Shown: positions 1-10,211 of the stretch, one piece after another | How positions within the stretch are numbered: position 1 is the first letter of the stretch | How the letters are laid out: each line of letters begins with the position of its first letter | Assembly: GCA_019009955.1 (NCBI GenBank) | Contig: CM032233.1 | Span: forward strand, 84,310,501 to 84,374,500 | Source of the DNA: Riptortus pedestris | Taxonomy: Eukaryota; Arthropoda; Insecta; Hemiptera; Alydidae | DNA length: 64,000 nucleotides | Direction: 5' to 3' | Program-made: the position numbers and the translations under genes | The notes under the pieces: model-generated | Seen by the model: only the letters and a program-made list of their open reading frames with translations | What the model was told of the DNA's origin: nothing | Databases searched by the model: none

Positions 1-88
1 CAACGGCTTAACCAAAAAATGGTTAACGGCTGAAATATAATAATGTTATTGGAAATTAATTTTCCTATTCCACGATATTTGGATTTTT
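1..88 (+). repeat. Family A fragment (3'-truncated body), left edge
   Basis: The sequence resembles the family A block 'gatcaagttcgttaatggctgaaat' region, here carrying a local inverted duplication (ggcttaacc ... ggttaacggc). It is cut by the window edge and by the next A copy at 89. It is nearly identical to 1554-1641. Confidence 0.6.
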
Positions 89-207
89 AGCAGATTTCCC
101 TTAAGGGAAATCGGCTATTGAGGTCGTACTCATGAAGCCATTTTCGAAATTTTTCTTCAAATGTCCATCGATCCTACCTAGGAGATGTCGAAAATGAGGA
201 ATATATA

Positions 208-475
208 TATATATATATATTTATTTATTTATTTATTTATTTCCTTCCTGAAGTAACCCTACAGGAAGGGAGTTTATTAGCCACACGTCCCGTACAATAA
301 TTAGTACATAACGTGTGCTTGATACATAACATATTTTTTTTTAACTATAATAACATAAAATATTTGTACAATAAAATTATTTACAACAAAAAAAAAAGAA
401 AAGAAAAACTAAAACAAATTTTGGATTCAATAAATGAATAATTAATTAATTTAACTGTATTTCAGTTTCAAATAA
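208..475 (-). mobile_element. LINE-like 3' tail inserted in A1 (second copy 1764-2030)
   Basis: Read on the minus strand, the segment ends in a repeated AAATA tail preceded by a short stem (CCTTCCTG...CAGGAAGG), as non-LTR retrotransposon 3' UTRs often do. No coding sequence remains. The copy at 1764-2030 comes from the tandem duplication. LINE identity is inferred from the tail. Confidence 0.45.
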
Positions 476-487
476 TTCAAGAAGTCA

Positions 488-525
488 TACATTTCTTCAG
501 CAATACATGTATATATATTTATATA

Positions 526-612
<87 letters not shown>
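488..612. repeat. (TA)n/(CA)n microsatellite
   Basis: Long AT dinucleotide array with an ACACACAC interruption, sitting where family A normally carries its TA array. A near-identical array occurs at 2055-2160. Confidence 0.9.
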
Positions 613-713
613 TCCCTTGATATTCGCGATGGTGTTATCAGTATGCAGATTTATTGGTTGTAAACCTTCCCGTGGGAAATCTGCTTAGTTTGCGCAACCC
701 CTGCGTGACGGAC

Positions 714-1290
714 TTTTTTGTTTTAATCTCAGTTTCAGATATAAGTAATTATGTAATTAAATTTTGTCTGTAGAACGAGGCTTATATAATTTCGTTCTCT
801 ATACTATATTTTTGTCGCAATAGTTTGAGTTATTTTCCATTTAAGTTGTCGTGCGATATTTTAGTTTCTAGAGACTCATTAAAAGAATTAAGTGGACTTT
901 CTAGTTGATGGGAAAGTTGGAGTTATCAAAAACATTGAAAATTATGCAACTAATCCCGTTGCACTAACATGAGTTCCGGCATGAAAGGAAAGTGGGAGGG
1001 AAGCAGAATATTGTTAAGCTGATTTTAAACAGTTGTTCTGAGTGGAGTGATTTTTCAGCCTGAATTAGCATTCTCTCATTCTGTCTAATACCTTTATTAT
1101 TGAAAAATCACAACTATCCACGTAGCCAACAGATGCAATAACATTTCAGAAAGAAGAAATTGGGCACTGTATTGTATTAAACAGATAGGTCGGGGGTCCT
1201 GTGGAACTATTAAAATCTTTAAATTCTTTAAATATTCATTCTTCAATAGCTTGCGTCTTTTAGTCATTTTCTTCATTATCTAAGACATTG
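714..1290. other. No recognisable feature
   Basis: AT-rich single-copy-looking DNA between two A copies. No open frame of note and no terminal repeat seen. Confidence 0.5.
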
Positions 1291-1294
1291 TTTT

Positions 1295-1392
1295 AGCAGA
1301 GCTATTGAGGGTGTACTCATGACGCGATTTTTGAAAAATTTCCTCAAATGAACATCGTTCCTACCTGAAAGATGACGAAAATGGGACTGTTC

Positions 1393-1467
<75 letters not shown>

Positions 1468-1641
1468 TTTCTATGTTACCGCTCGAGCGGTCGCAATTTT
1501 TCATTAATCGTTATCAAACTCGATATATAAGCGTTTTATGTAAAAAGGGAGATCAACGGCTTAACCAAAAAATGGTTAACGGCTGAAATATAATAATGTT
1601 ATTGGAAATTAATTTACCTATTCCAAGATATTTGGATTTTT
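1295..1641 (+). mobile_element. Family A copy A2, 3'-truncated
   Basis: 5' end AGCAGAGCTATTGAGG (the hairpin is internally deleted), conserved 5' block, TA array at 1398-1462, then gctcgagcggtcgcaattttt and the start of the body. Cut where copy A3 begins. Confidence 0.75.
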
Positions 1642-2063
1642 AGCAGATTTCTCTTAAGGGAAATCGGCTATTGAGGTCGTACTCATGAAGCGATTTTCGA
1701 AATTTTTCTTCAAATGTCCATCGATCCTACCTCAGAGATGACAAAAATGAGGTCTGTATATATATATATTTATTTTTTGTTTATTTATTTCCTTCCTGAA
1801 GTAACCCTACAGGAAGGGAGTTTTTTAGCCACACGTCCCGTACAATAATTAGTACATAACGTGTGCTTGATACATAACATATTTTTTTTTAACTATAATA
1901 ACATAAAATATTTGTACAATAAAATTATTTACAACAAAAAAAAAAGAAAAGAAAAACTAAAACAAATTTTGGATTCAATAAATGAATAATTAATTAATTT
2001 AACTGTATTTCAGTTTCAAATAATTCAAGAAGTCATACTTTTCTTCAGCAATTCATGTATATA

Positions 2064-2162
<99 letters not shown>

Positions 2163-2240
2163 CTCACATTGAACTTTTACGTTTTGAGATAAAAGGACGT
2201 GGAAAATCCGCTTAGTTAAAGTAGCCCCAGCCTGACGGGC
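1642..2240 (+). mobile_element. Family A copy A3, nested directly after A2
   Basis: 5' hairpin with one mismatch (gatttctcttaagggaaatc), 5' block, duplicated LINE-like tail and TA/CA array, then a diverged 3' end (aaaatccgcttag, cctgacgggc). The 3' end differs from A1, so the duplication breakpoint lies inside the element. Confidence 0.7.
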
Positions 2241-2487
2241 TTCTTCGATATAAACCTATCCTACGTCTAATTGAATCTCCTATGTCCTTCCGAAAGGATT
2301 TATGTCTATAATGGCCCCATTTCTTACTTACCGGGAACATAAAAAAAAACTCCCCTTTGAGTTTCTTTTACAAGAAAATGAAATAGTTAATAAAATATTT
2401 ACTTGATAGTTAACAGCATAGATTCGTTGGTAATTTGTTATTTTTCATAAAGAAGAGAATAAACCTGATACGTTTACATGCCTATAG

Positions 2488-4332
2488 TGCGTTTCACTTC
2501 GAGATGGCAGTAGATCTGGTGCGCTGTTGCCAAATCTCACTCAAATCCGCCAAATTTCTGAAAAACTCGGGAAAAATTCTGAAATGTGCAGAATTTAATC
2601 TTCTATCGGCCTATACTAAGAATAAATCAACAAAACAAGATACACAATCGAAATAAATTGTATTGTGCCAATTTTTTACCTAAAAAATTTAATGGAAATT
2701 CTTGTTTCTCTCGTCACTGCGATCATATTTTTTAAGATATTTGTTTGAAATTCTATACGAAGTTAGTTTATGTTATCTATATTCGTTACAAGGAACAATT
2801 TTTTTAAAAATGTCATTCCTTATCATGTTTTTTCCATAATAAAAATAAAAATTGTGAAATCCAATTTTAAAAAAGTAGCCTGCGGGGAATTTTCGTTCTA
2901 TAATAGTTTATTATGTTTTGTCATAATCCTTTTAAAAAGGACAGTTCAAATTTATTTTTGAGCCTCCTCCGAACATTATGGGTCGATTACAACTGATGCA
3001 ATTAATGTTTATATGTTGTGCGAGCGTCGCGGACTCGCAAGGAATGAGCGGAGTTGAACCTCTGTCAGACGAAGAAACAAGTACTGATGTTTTTATATAG
3101 CACCTAATATAATATTATATTTTCTTAATATAATATTACATTTTCGTGCTTTTTGTTTTGATTGTTAGGCATGAAGCATACTTAAGATTTTGACTATTTT
3201 GGCCAATAATCTAAATGGATAGTTTTTTCTTTAAACGTTAAATTTAATAGGCTTCTTCTCCTTGGCAGATGGGCTAAGAATTAGATACTCTAAAATTAAG
3301 TTGCTTTCAATAGACATTTTTGAAGGTCATTAAAGATTTTTATTAGGAATGTCTTTGATTAAAATGGGTTTATTTTTTAATTATGCAACTATAATTATGA
3401 TTATAATGAATAATTATTAATGGATTAAAGATATATATTAATATTATTGTTATAAATAATCATCCCAATCCTGTTTGTTCACAGTCCTCTATTGCTCTCA
3501 GTTTATAAAAGGCCCTTAACTCCAATTTTTGTCGAAAATTACATTTTGAAAGATATATTTAAGTTATTAACTTCAAATCACATTAAAAAGATTAATAAAA
3601 AAAGTGCTTCCCAGTAAAATTTACAATTTCTGAGTTGAGGCTTTTTAAATAATCATGGTAGAATAGACAGTTATAAGAAAGAACGGGAGAGCGGGCGGGA
3701 GAGAGCCGGGGGGTCCAGCTCTCCTCGTGCCGCGACGCTCCCACAACATATAAACATTAATTGCATCAGTTGTCAGCGTCCCATAATGTTCGGAGGAGGC
3801 TCAAAATTAAATTTGAATTGTCCTCTTTAAAAGGAGTATAACAAAACTTAATAAACAATTATAGAACGGAAATTCCCCGCAGGCTACTTTTTAAAAATAG
3901 GATTTCTCAATTTTTATTTTTATTATGGCAAAAACATGGAAAGGAATGTCGTTGAAAAAAAAAATTGTTCCTTGCTACGAATAAAGATAATATATACTAA
4001 CTTCATGTCGAATTTCAAACTAATATCTTAAAAAATAAGATCACAGTGACGAGAGAAACAAGAATTTCCATTAAAAATTTTATGTAAAAAATGGACAAAA
4101 AACAATTAATTGCAAAAACAGATTTTATTTTCTTGATAAATTTTTAGCATAGGCAGATGGAGCGATAAATTCTGAACTTTAGAGAATTTTTCCCGTAAAA
4201 ATTGGACAACTTTGAGATATAGCGGCAACGTCGCACGGAGGGAGGAGGACAGAGCTATCTAGCGAGGAATATGCAAGAGGGAGACAGAGCACCCCATTGA
4301 AAATACATACTGCCATCTCGAAGTGAAACGTT
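2488..4332. mobile_element. Fold-back element with ~550-600 bp inverted arms
   Basis: The left arm (about 2488-3032) and right arm (about 3730-4332) are reverse complements with indels. Both outer tips read cgtttcacttcgagatggcag going inward. A direct 6-bp repeat ctatag lies just outside each tip (2482-2487 and 4333-4338), compatible with a target duplication, although ctatag is itself palindromic and could belong to the termini. The 700-bp loop holds no convincing ORF and ends in a short GC-rich stretch near 3690. The parent superfamily is unknown: very long terminal repeats occur in Mutator-like and fold-back elements. Confidence 0.75.
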
Positions 4333-4338
4333 CTATAG

Positions 4339-4905
4339 TTATATTCCGTCTTGCTTGGCATTGCCACCTGAAGGCATTAACCCTAATAATAATCTTTAAC
4401 TGATAGATTCATTTTCCTCTTGTATAGTGTTGAATTCATAAATTCACAATTTCCATTGTTCCCTACGTATTTAGTTATTAGAATAATATTTATATATAAA
4501 GTAGCCTGATGACCTGACTTTGCTGACGTTGAAGAAGCTTCTTATTAATATCCAGGATATTCAAAGTTTTGTATTAGACCTGAAAAGAAAGAGAAAATCT
4601 ACTTGCTTTTCTCCATATAAAGTCCAAAGAAAAGGAAAGATAATATTGAATAAGGGAAATGAATATTGCTTTAAGTTGAAATGGAAGCAATAAAGAGAAT
4701 AATGAGATTTTTTCTCATGGAAAATAAAGGCATTCAGAATTTTTCATTTACCTTGGAAGTCTTAATTTCGACTAAACGCCCAACTTGGGTGGCAAATATG
4801 GGAAAGACGTGGAATAAAACGAGTTAATGATATATCGATACAGTCATCCAAAAATTGGATATGGATTATTCTATGTTGAAATATTAATGTAAATAGAAGT
4901 CGAGA
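4339..4905. other. No recognisable feature
   Basis: Single-copy-looking AT-rich DNA. Short open frames only, none with recognisable residues. Confidence 0.5.
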
Positions 4906-4908
4906 AAA

Positions 4909-5170
4909 GTCCGTCACGCAGGGGCTGCGTAAACTAAGCAGATTTCCCACGTGAAGTTTTACAATAGAGAAATCTGCATACTGCTAACAGAGCCGAACAG
5001 TTACGGAAACGGCCGAACTAATACGGAAACTGAGACGAGAACCGATACGAGCCGATCAGATCTCGTCCGTTATCCACACGCGCTTAACAAAAATGCAAAT
5101 ATCTCGGTCAATATTCAAGATAGAGAATAAATGTATATAACTATATTTATAGTGCATTTAATTAGCAATG
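4909..5170 (-). mobile_element. Family A copy A4, 5'-truncated
   Basis: The 3' terminal stem-loop (gtccgtcacgcagggg) and subterminal gcagatttccc are intact. The body passes through a variant segment (gccgaacagttacggaaacgg) into tgcaaatatctcgg and then ends abruptly. Confidence 0.75.
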
Positions 5171-5586
5171 AGCGCCATGAGTACGACATAAGTACTATGC
5201 GTGTAGTTTGTGTTGGTTACTAAGCTAATTTTATTTCAATGAAATTAGTAAATATGTCATATTTACTTCTGCTTCTGGATGGAGAAATTGAAAATAATTG
5301 TATATTTTTTTTTAGAAATTATTAAATCATTACTATTGAAATTTAAGCCTGATTCAATTGAAAATCTTTTAATCTTTCACTAGTGTAGATAATGATCTGG
5401 AAATAAATTAGAAATTTTCCAATTGCCTAAACTTCAGCTCTACATGATTCATGGTGTATTTACCGGCTCTTCAGAATCTTTTCTTTAAATTAATAGCCCT
5501 GCTTCGTCAATGATGGATTTCCTTCTACTGAAGTTTGACAAGACCTGGGCGTGCAGTGTGATACAGACCACGGTACTTGAAGAAAA
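5171..5586. other. No recognisable feature
   Basis: AT-rich DNA between two A copies. Nothing supportable. Confidence 0.45.
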
Positions 5587-6308
5587 GTCCGTCACGCAGG
5601 AGCTGCGTAAACTTAACAGATTTCCGACGTACTGGTATGACACACATGCGAAATCTCATCACATATTCTTACTGAAAGTACGAATTACTAGCTTAATATT
5701 TGAGTTACAAAAAAATGCATAGATCAGCAATTATGGACCATTAATATTTTAACAAAATTGATTCTATAACATGTTTCGATTCGACTTATAATAACGGAGA
5801 TATTTTGAATCTTTGAATCCCCCCTTCTCTGAACTCCCTTATTCCTGACAATAACAAATTCGATCTTTAGTGTTGACTGAAACAGTTAATTGTGGAGTAT
5901 GATATAGATCAAATAAGCATTTTCTAGACAAGAAGTTAAAATATTAATTGATAATGTTATCTAACCACGAATTCGTATGTATCTCCCATAATAATGGGCT
6001 CATGAAACCAATATTTGGGATTTTAGCTTAGAATACAGAGGTTTATATTATAACACCTTATTGTTAATTTGAGATAAGTAGGAGTTGGGGGTTTACTGAG
6101 GGCTGAAAACTAAATGCCAATATTTCGAGAATATGTATTTATTTTCTCTACTTCAGGGCTGAAAAAATACAGCCAGGTACAACTAATATATTCCAAACTC
6201 AAATCAAAAATAGAGTGCGAGGAAGGGTTAAGAGGAAAGATTCCGAAACATCAAAATATCTCCGTTACTATACGTGGGATGGAAATATTCTATAGAACAA
6301 ATCTTATT
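5587..6308 (-). mobile_element. Family A copy A5, second body variant, disrupted
   Basis: 3' end gtccgtcacgcagg, then the variant that goes straight to 'acgtactggtatgacac'. The body is recognisable to about 6110. A short piece at 6236-6308 (catcaaaatatctccgttac) is family A body in the opposite direction. The 5' end is absent. Confidence 0.65.
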
Positions 6309-6309
6309 G

Positions 6310-7207
6310 TAGGGGAAAGTGGGCTAAAACCGGGTAGCTAACGTTTGAAGGCTTCCAGAAACCACAATTTTTACCACAAATAAGTAAAATTTTGTTGAAA
6401 TAAACTCTACTTATCTGTTAACGTAACTACAGTTTAAAAAAAAATCTAAATTTTTAAAGAAGTTTTACGCTACATTTTTTGTAAAAAATCATTTAGCCCG
6501 GTTTACCCCACTAGTAGGGTAAAACCGGGTACATATGTTTTTCTTATGGGAAAATAAAAATGTAAAGATTTTTAATCAAATTAATGTTTTTTGTTAATAA
6601 AAAATGTTGTTTGATGCATTAAAACAAACCCCCCTTTTGGGAACAATACAAAAAAAAAAAAAAGGTAAAAATATAATCTTTTCAGCTATTTCAAAACAAT
6701 TATATATTTCAAAAAGTAAATTCATAGTTGCAAGAGTTATCATATTGTTTGTCATTATACATGCTTTTACAGTGAAATAATTAAACAATATAAGATAAAA
6801 TTATAGTTTTCATGTTTCGAGAATCGTGGTATAGCTGCTACCCGGTTTTACCCCGCGCGTAAAGTTTAAATAAAACATTGCGCCATTTTAGGGCATACCA
6901 AACGCTAAAGACAATTACTTAGTGCTAAAATGAAGGTAATTAAAACTTGTACTAAGGGATCTACATGCCTGTATTCTAATTGGAATAGGAGCCCAGTACA
7001 ATCAAAATCATAAGCAGGTTCCACGAAAATTGAATTATTGTCACTGCCACGAAACAAGCACGACTAACGATTCGGCGTAATGGTTGCTGCTTCTTCTTCA
7101 AAGGTGGATTGTAGTTGCTCCGTTATCAGCCCTACTGCAGTACACACAACAGCTAAGAGGAGCCTACCCGCTTGCTCCGACTACTCGGTTTTACCCACTC
7201 TCCCCTA
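6310..7207. mobile_element. MITE with TAGGGG...CCCCTA termini (~898 bp)
   Basis: The left end reads TAGGGGAAAGTGGGCTAAAA and the right end, reverse-complemented, TAGGGGAGAGTGGGTAAAAC. Inverted terminal repeats of about 30 bp continue to the cgggtag block. The motif recurs internally at 6495-6535 and 6840-6855. The outermost TA may be the target duplication, as in Tc1/mariner-type MITEs. No transposase frame remains. It lies inside a degraded A copy. Confidence 0.75.
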
Positions 7208-7249
7208 CATTTAATTTCCTGTAAATGTGGCTATATACATATTTTCTCT

Positions 7250-7334
7250 AATATGAATATTAACCAAGATAAATGACATAAACTAAATTTTTTTTCACCA
7301 AAATTGGCCAAAACTCCAAGAAACAATAACAACA

Positions 7335-7399
<65 letters not shown>

Positions 7400-7400
7400 A
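7250..7400 (-). repeat. Penelope-like tail fragment plus (TA)n array
   Basis: The block caccaaaattggccaaaact followed by ccaagaaacaataacaacacc and a TA array matches the arm of the hairpin at 54541-54700. Only one arm is present. Confidence 0.5.
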
Positions 7401-7717
7401 GGTAAGTGACTCTTCGTCTAAGAGAGGTTAGGGTTTAGTTAGAGGATCCGACTATGGGATAGAGGTGAGAAAGTTGATAAACGGTCTGATGACATAAGAA
7501 CGAGGATGAGAATTGGCCTTTAGGCGGAGCGGGAGAATTATTTTATCCCCTTCACCCACTAACCACGCCTACCCTCCTTCCCTCTCACTACCATCTACCG
7601 GCCTCCTTTTAGCTAATGTCCCTCACGGGAAATCACCCCATTTTCAATCTACAATTATAAAATATAATTTTCTTTTAGATAAATATAATTACCTATACGA
7701 ACTATTGCATACTTATT
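7401..7717. other. No recognisable feature
   Basis: Slightly richer in GC than its surroundings (cacccactaaccacgcctacc). A 68-codon open frame at 7513-7719 has no recognisable domain and I do not call it. Confidence 0.45.
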
Positions 7718-7790
7718 AGCACATTTCCTTTAAGGGAAATCAGCTACTGAGGTTATACTCGTGACGCGATTTTCGAAAAAAAAAACTTTA
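7718..7790 (+). mobile_element. Family A solo 5' end (A6)
   Basis: AGCACATTTCC hairpin and the gaggttatactcgtgacgcgat block, ending in an A run. Confidence 0.7.
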
Positions 7791-7799
7791 AAAGAAAAA

Positions 7800-8225
7800 A
7801 ATACATACAAGAAGGATGTTGAACTTGTTTCTGTTAATAATGAATCTGATAGTATTGAGTCGTGTTCTTAAATCAGTAGAATAGGCCAAGGGATTGAGTC
7901 ATTGTGGACCAGTGCTAAAAGAAGGTACAAAATTGAATGTGGAACCAGCAGATCCCTTCTAGGCTCATACCTATGTGAGTTTGTTTACAAAAGAAATACA
8001 AGAACGAGGATATATTTCATTGTATTTTGAAATCGTTAAAAGTACATTGGTCCCCTAAATGAATAATTCAACGAATGTATATGAAACTATCATTTTTGTT
8101 TACATTTGAAGCTTTTTAATTACATTACTTAAATCATCTGTTCTTCCCTAGCATTAATTTAATAATAAAAAAAAGATCACTCTTTTAGAAATAAGTAACT
8201 GGAGTGGGTAAAGTGAAAAATACCC
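7800..8225 (+). repeat. Dispersed repeat B, copy 1
   Basis: Shares many blocks with 9205-9745: taataatgaatctgatag, gagtcgtgttcttaaatcag, acaagaacgaggatatattt, aataattcaacgaatgtata and agtaactggagtgg. One frame contains a conserved peptide-like stretch (KNEDIFHCILKSLK versus ENEDIFECFLKSLK), which suggests a decayed transposon coding region. The family is not identified. Confidence 0.6.
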
Positions 8226-8314
8226 GAAAATAGACAAAATTGGGACATTTTGAAAGCTTGAAAAATATATTTTTCAGTTAAATCTTCATGTGCAAACTAG
8301 GTCTGTTTTCCTCT

Positions 8315-8545
8315 AGTGACTGCGGGGGCTACCTGCTGCCGTGGTGCAAGCTACTGTTCTAACAGTAGCTCTCTTCTTCTCTTCAAAGGCCCTGAAGATG
8401 GAGGTGTTGCTCTGAAAGTACACTCTGTCTCAATAAACTCATTGTAGAGGAAAACCGGCAGAGTTTGTAGATCCAGATTGATTCGTTCCTCTACCACCCA
8501 GATTCCCTGGAAGACTTTTTCAGTTGGTTGATTTCAGGGGAAATG
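8315..8545 (+). mobile_element. Penelope-like terminal motif
   Basis: Contains ccctgaagatggaggtgttg followed by ctctgaaagtacactctgtc and caataaactc, the CTGA(A/T)GA...GAAA arrangement seen in Penelope-like terminal repeats. No reverse transcriptase is present. Class is inferred from this motif and its recurrence near 52060 and 52530. Confidence 0.4.
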
Positions 8546-8576
8546 GCAAATATGTAAGTGCGTCAAAGGTTTTAGT

Positions 8577-8625
8577 TCGCGAGTGGGATATCTGCTTAGC
8601 TCACGCAACAGTTGAGCGACTGACA
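8577..8625 (+). mobile_element. Degenerate family A 3' end
   Basis: gtgggatatctgcttagctc followed by acgcaacagttgagcg and gactgacatttt, a mutated version of the A 3' end. Confidence 0.5.
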
Positions 8626-9204
8626 TTTTCCGCCTCCCTTCATTCTATATGTATAAATGTCATTTGTTAGGAAATAGATATATTGTATATTGAAAATCCA
8701 TTGCGAAGGTAGGTGAAGCATCACTGAGGGTATCGACTGAGAATAGATTTCGGAAAAGGGTTGGAGGGCTTTCAATACTTGTCAGGCTGGTTGAATGACT
8801 GAGAGTCGGCCCCTATCAGCATCTAGATAAATTGATGAGATAGCCGCCGTCCTGGGACTAACTATGTTTTCGCTAGGGGTATGTCACTCATGCCGATTTT
8901 GCCGCTCCAACTGTTTCTACACCTAAGGCAGATGGACGGCAGTACTACAGGCTCTCCGTCGAACTAGCACTTATCAGTAGAGCAGCAACTAAATAGGTTT
9001 ACTTTCTCAGAGGCTATTACAATAGTGGATAAAAGATTTGGGGTCGTGTTTACTTTACCTACACCAGTTACTTTTTGAAGTAACAGTGATCATATGGAAA
9101 TTAAAAAGACTCTAGTTGTTAGGTTGATGTAATTCATTCAAATTGTTGCTAAGCTATATAAATTTTATGCATGAAAGAGTTTACCTGCCTTACATGGTTG
9201 GTTT
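8626..9204. other. No recognisable feature
   Basis: Single-copy-looking DNA of moderate GC. No supportable gene. Confidence 0.45.
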
Positions 9205-9745
9205 TTAAAAACGTGTAAGTTTTTTTTTTGTAATAATGAATCTCATACAAATGAGTCGTGTTCTTAAATCAGAAGAAATAGCATATAGAGGTATGGATTA
9301 CTGTATAAATCAAGGAAATGTAGAAAAGGACACTTCATGAGAATTATATTTCATAAAAAAAGAGCTCCAGTATTTAGATGCAGTCTAAGAAGTTGCAGAC
9401 AAGAAATCGGCTGTTACAAACAAACATGGTTCAGCAATTGTAAACTTACATTAAGGAAGTGTATTTTGTTGATTTATACTTGGGCGATCATACCTATGTG
9501 AGTCTGTTTACAGAAGAATATACGAGAACGAGGATATATTTGAGTGTTTTTTAAAATCATTGAAAGCATATTGGCCCTCTAAATCAATGATTCAACGAAA
9601 TGTATATTAAAGCATAATTTTTGTTTACATTTAAAATTGTTAAATACATTATTTCAAACATATGTTCATTACTTTAATCAATTTAACTACAATGTAAATC
9701 ACTGTTTTAGAAGTAAGTAACTGGTGTGGCTAAAGTAAAAAGACC
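9205..9745 (+). repeat. Dispersed repeat B, copy 2
   Basis: Longer copy of the repeat at 7800-8225, with an internal stretch that copy 1 lacks (about 9290-9480). It ends agtaagtaactggtgtggct, also found near 25370. Confidence 0.6.
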
Positions 9746-9773
9746 CATGTTTTTTCATTGATTCATGTATATT

Positions 9774-10020
9774 AGCAGGTTTCCCTGAAGGGAAATCAGC
9801 TATTCAGCTTCTACTCATGACTTGATTTTTGAAAAAAAAAAAAAATCCTCCAATATGAAGGATGGGTTTAGAGGGGGGATTAAATATTCCAAATATGTCC
9901 GTTATTATGGGGTCGGATTGAAACTTTAAATATACGTTGTTTGTTTGATTCAAATTTAATTGATAAATGAGGTTTTGTACGCAATTTCTCAATCCGCCTA
10001 TTTTCCGAGATATTTGCATT
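9774..10020 (+). mobile_element. Family A copy A7, internally deleted
   Basis: 5' hairpin (ggtttccctgaagggaaatc) and 5' block, then a jump to body sequence with the poly-G tract and gtccgttattatggggtcgg. Copy A8 begins at its end. Confidence 0.65.
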
Positions 10021-10022
10021 TT

Positions 10023-10153
10023 AGCAGATTTCCCTCAAGATGAATCAGCTATTCAGGTCGTACCCATGACGCAATTTTCGAAACATTTCCTCAAATGTCC
10101 ATCGATCCTACCTAGGAGATGACGAAAATGAGGTCCGTTCAAAATTATATATG

Positions 10154-10211
<58 letters not shown>

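Larger units (their letters stand above)
89..713 (+). mobile_element. Family A (Helentron/HINE-like) copy A1, both ends present
   Basis: It starts AGCAGATTTCCC with a perfect hairpin, continues with the conserved 5' block (ctattgaggtcgtactcatga), and ends gggaaatctgcttag plus a cgcaacccctgcg hairpin and GACGGAC before T6. Most of the body is replaced by a LINE-like tail and microsatellite. The last 100 bp match the long body variant. Confidence 0.75.
1..2200 (+). repeat. Tandem segmental duplication, period 1553 bp (1-640 and 1554-2200)
   Basis: The sequence from base 1 reappears from base 1554 with only scattered substitutions (for example cacgatatttgg versus aagatatttgg). It covers the A fragment, the next A 5' end, an ATTTATTT-flanked LINE-like tail and a long TA/CA array. 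Homology fades after about 640/2200, where two different A 3' ends follow. The left copy begins upstream of the window, so the full unit could be longer. Confidence 0.85.

Noticed and set aside
205..240. ATTTATTT run as an LTR polypurine or integration signal
   Set aside because: No LTR pair or primer-binding site is present. It reads as a LINE-type tail on the minus strand.
4909..4950. Family A ends as a classical MITE with TIR gcagatttccc and a fixed target duplication
   Set aside because: The conserved stem-loop and GACGGAC lie outside one of the inverted repeats in nearly every copy, and no constant target duplication was found, so a Helentron-like model fits better.
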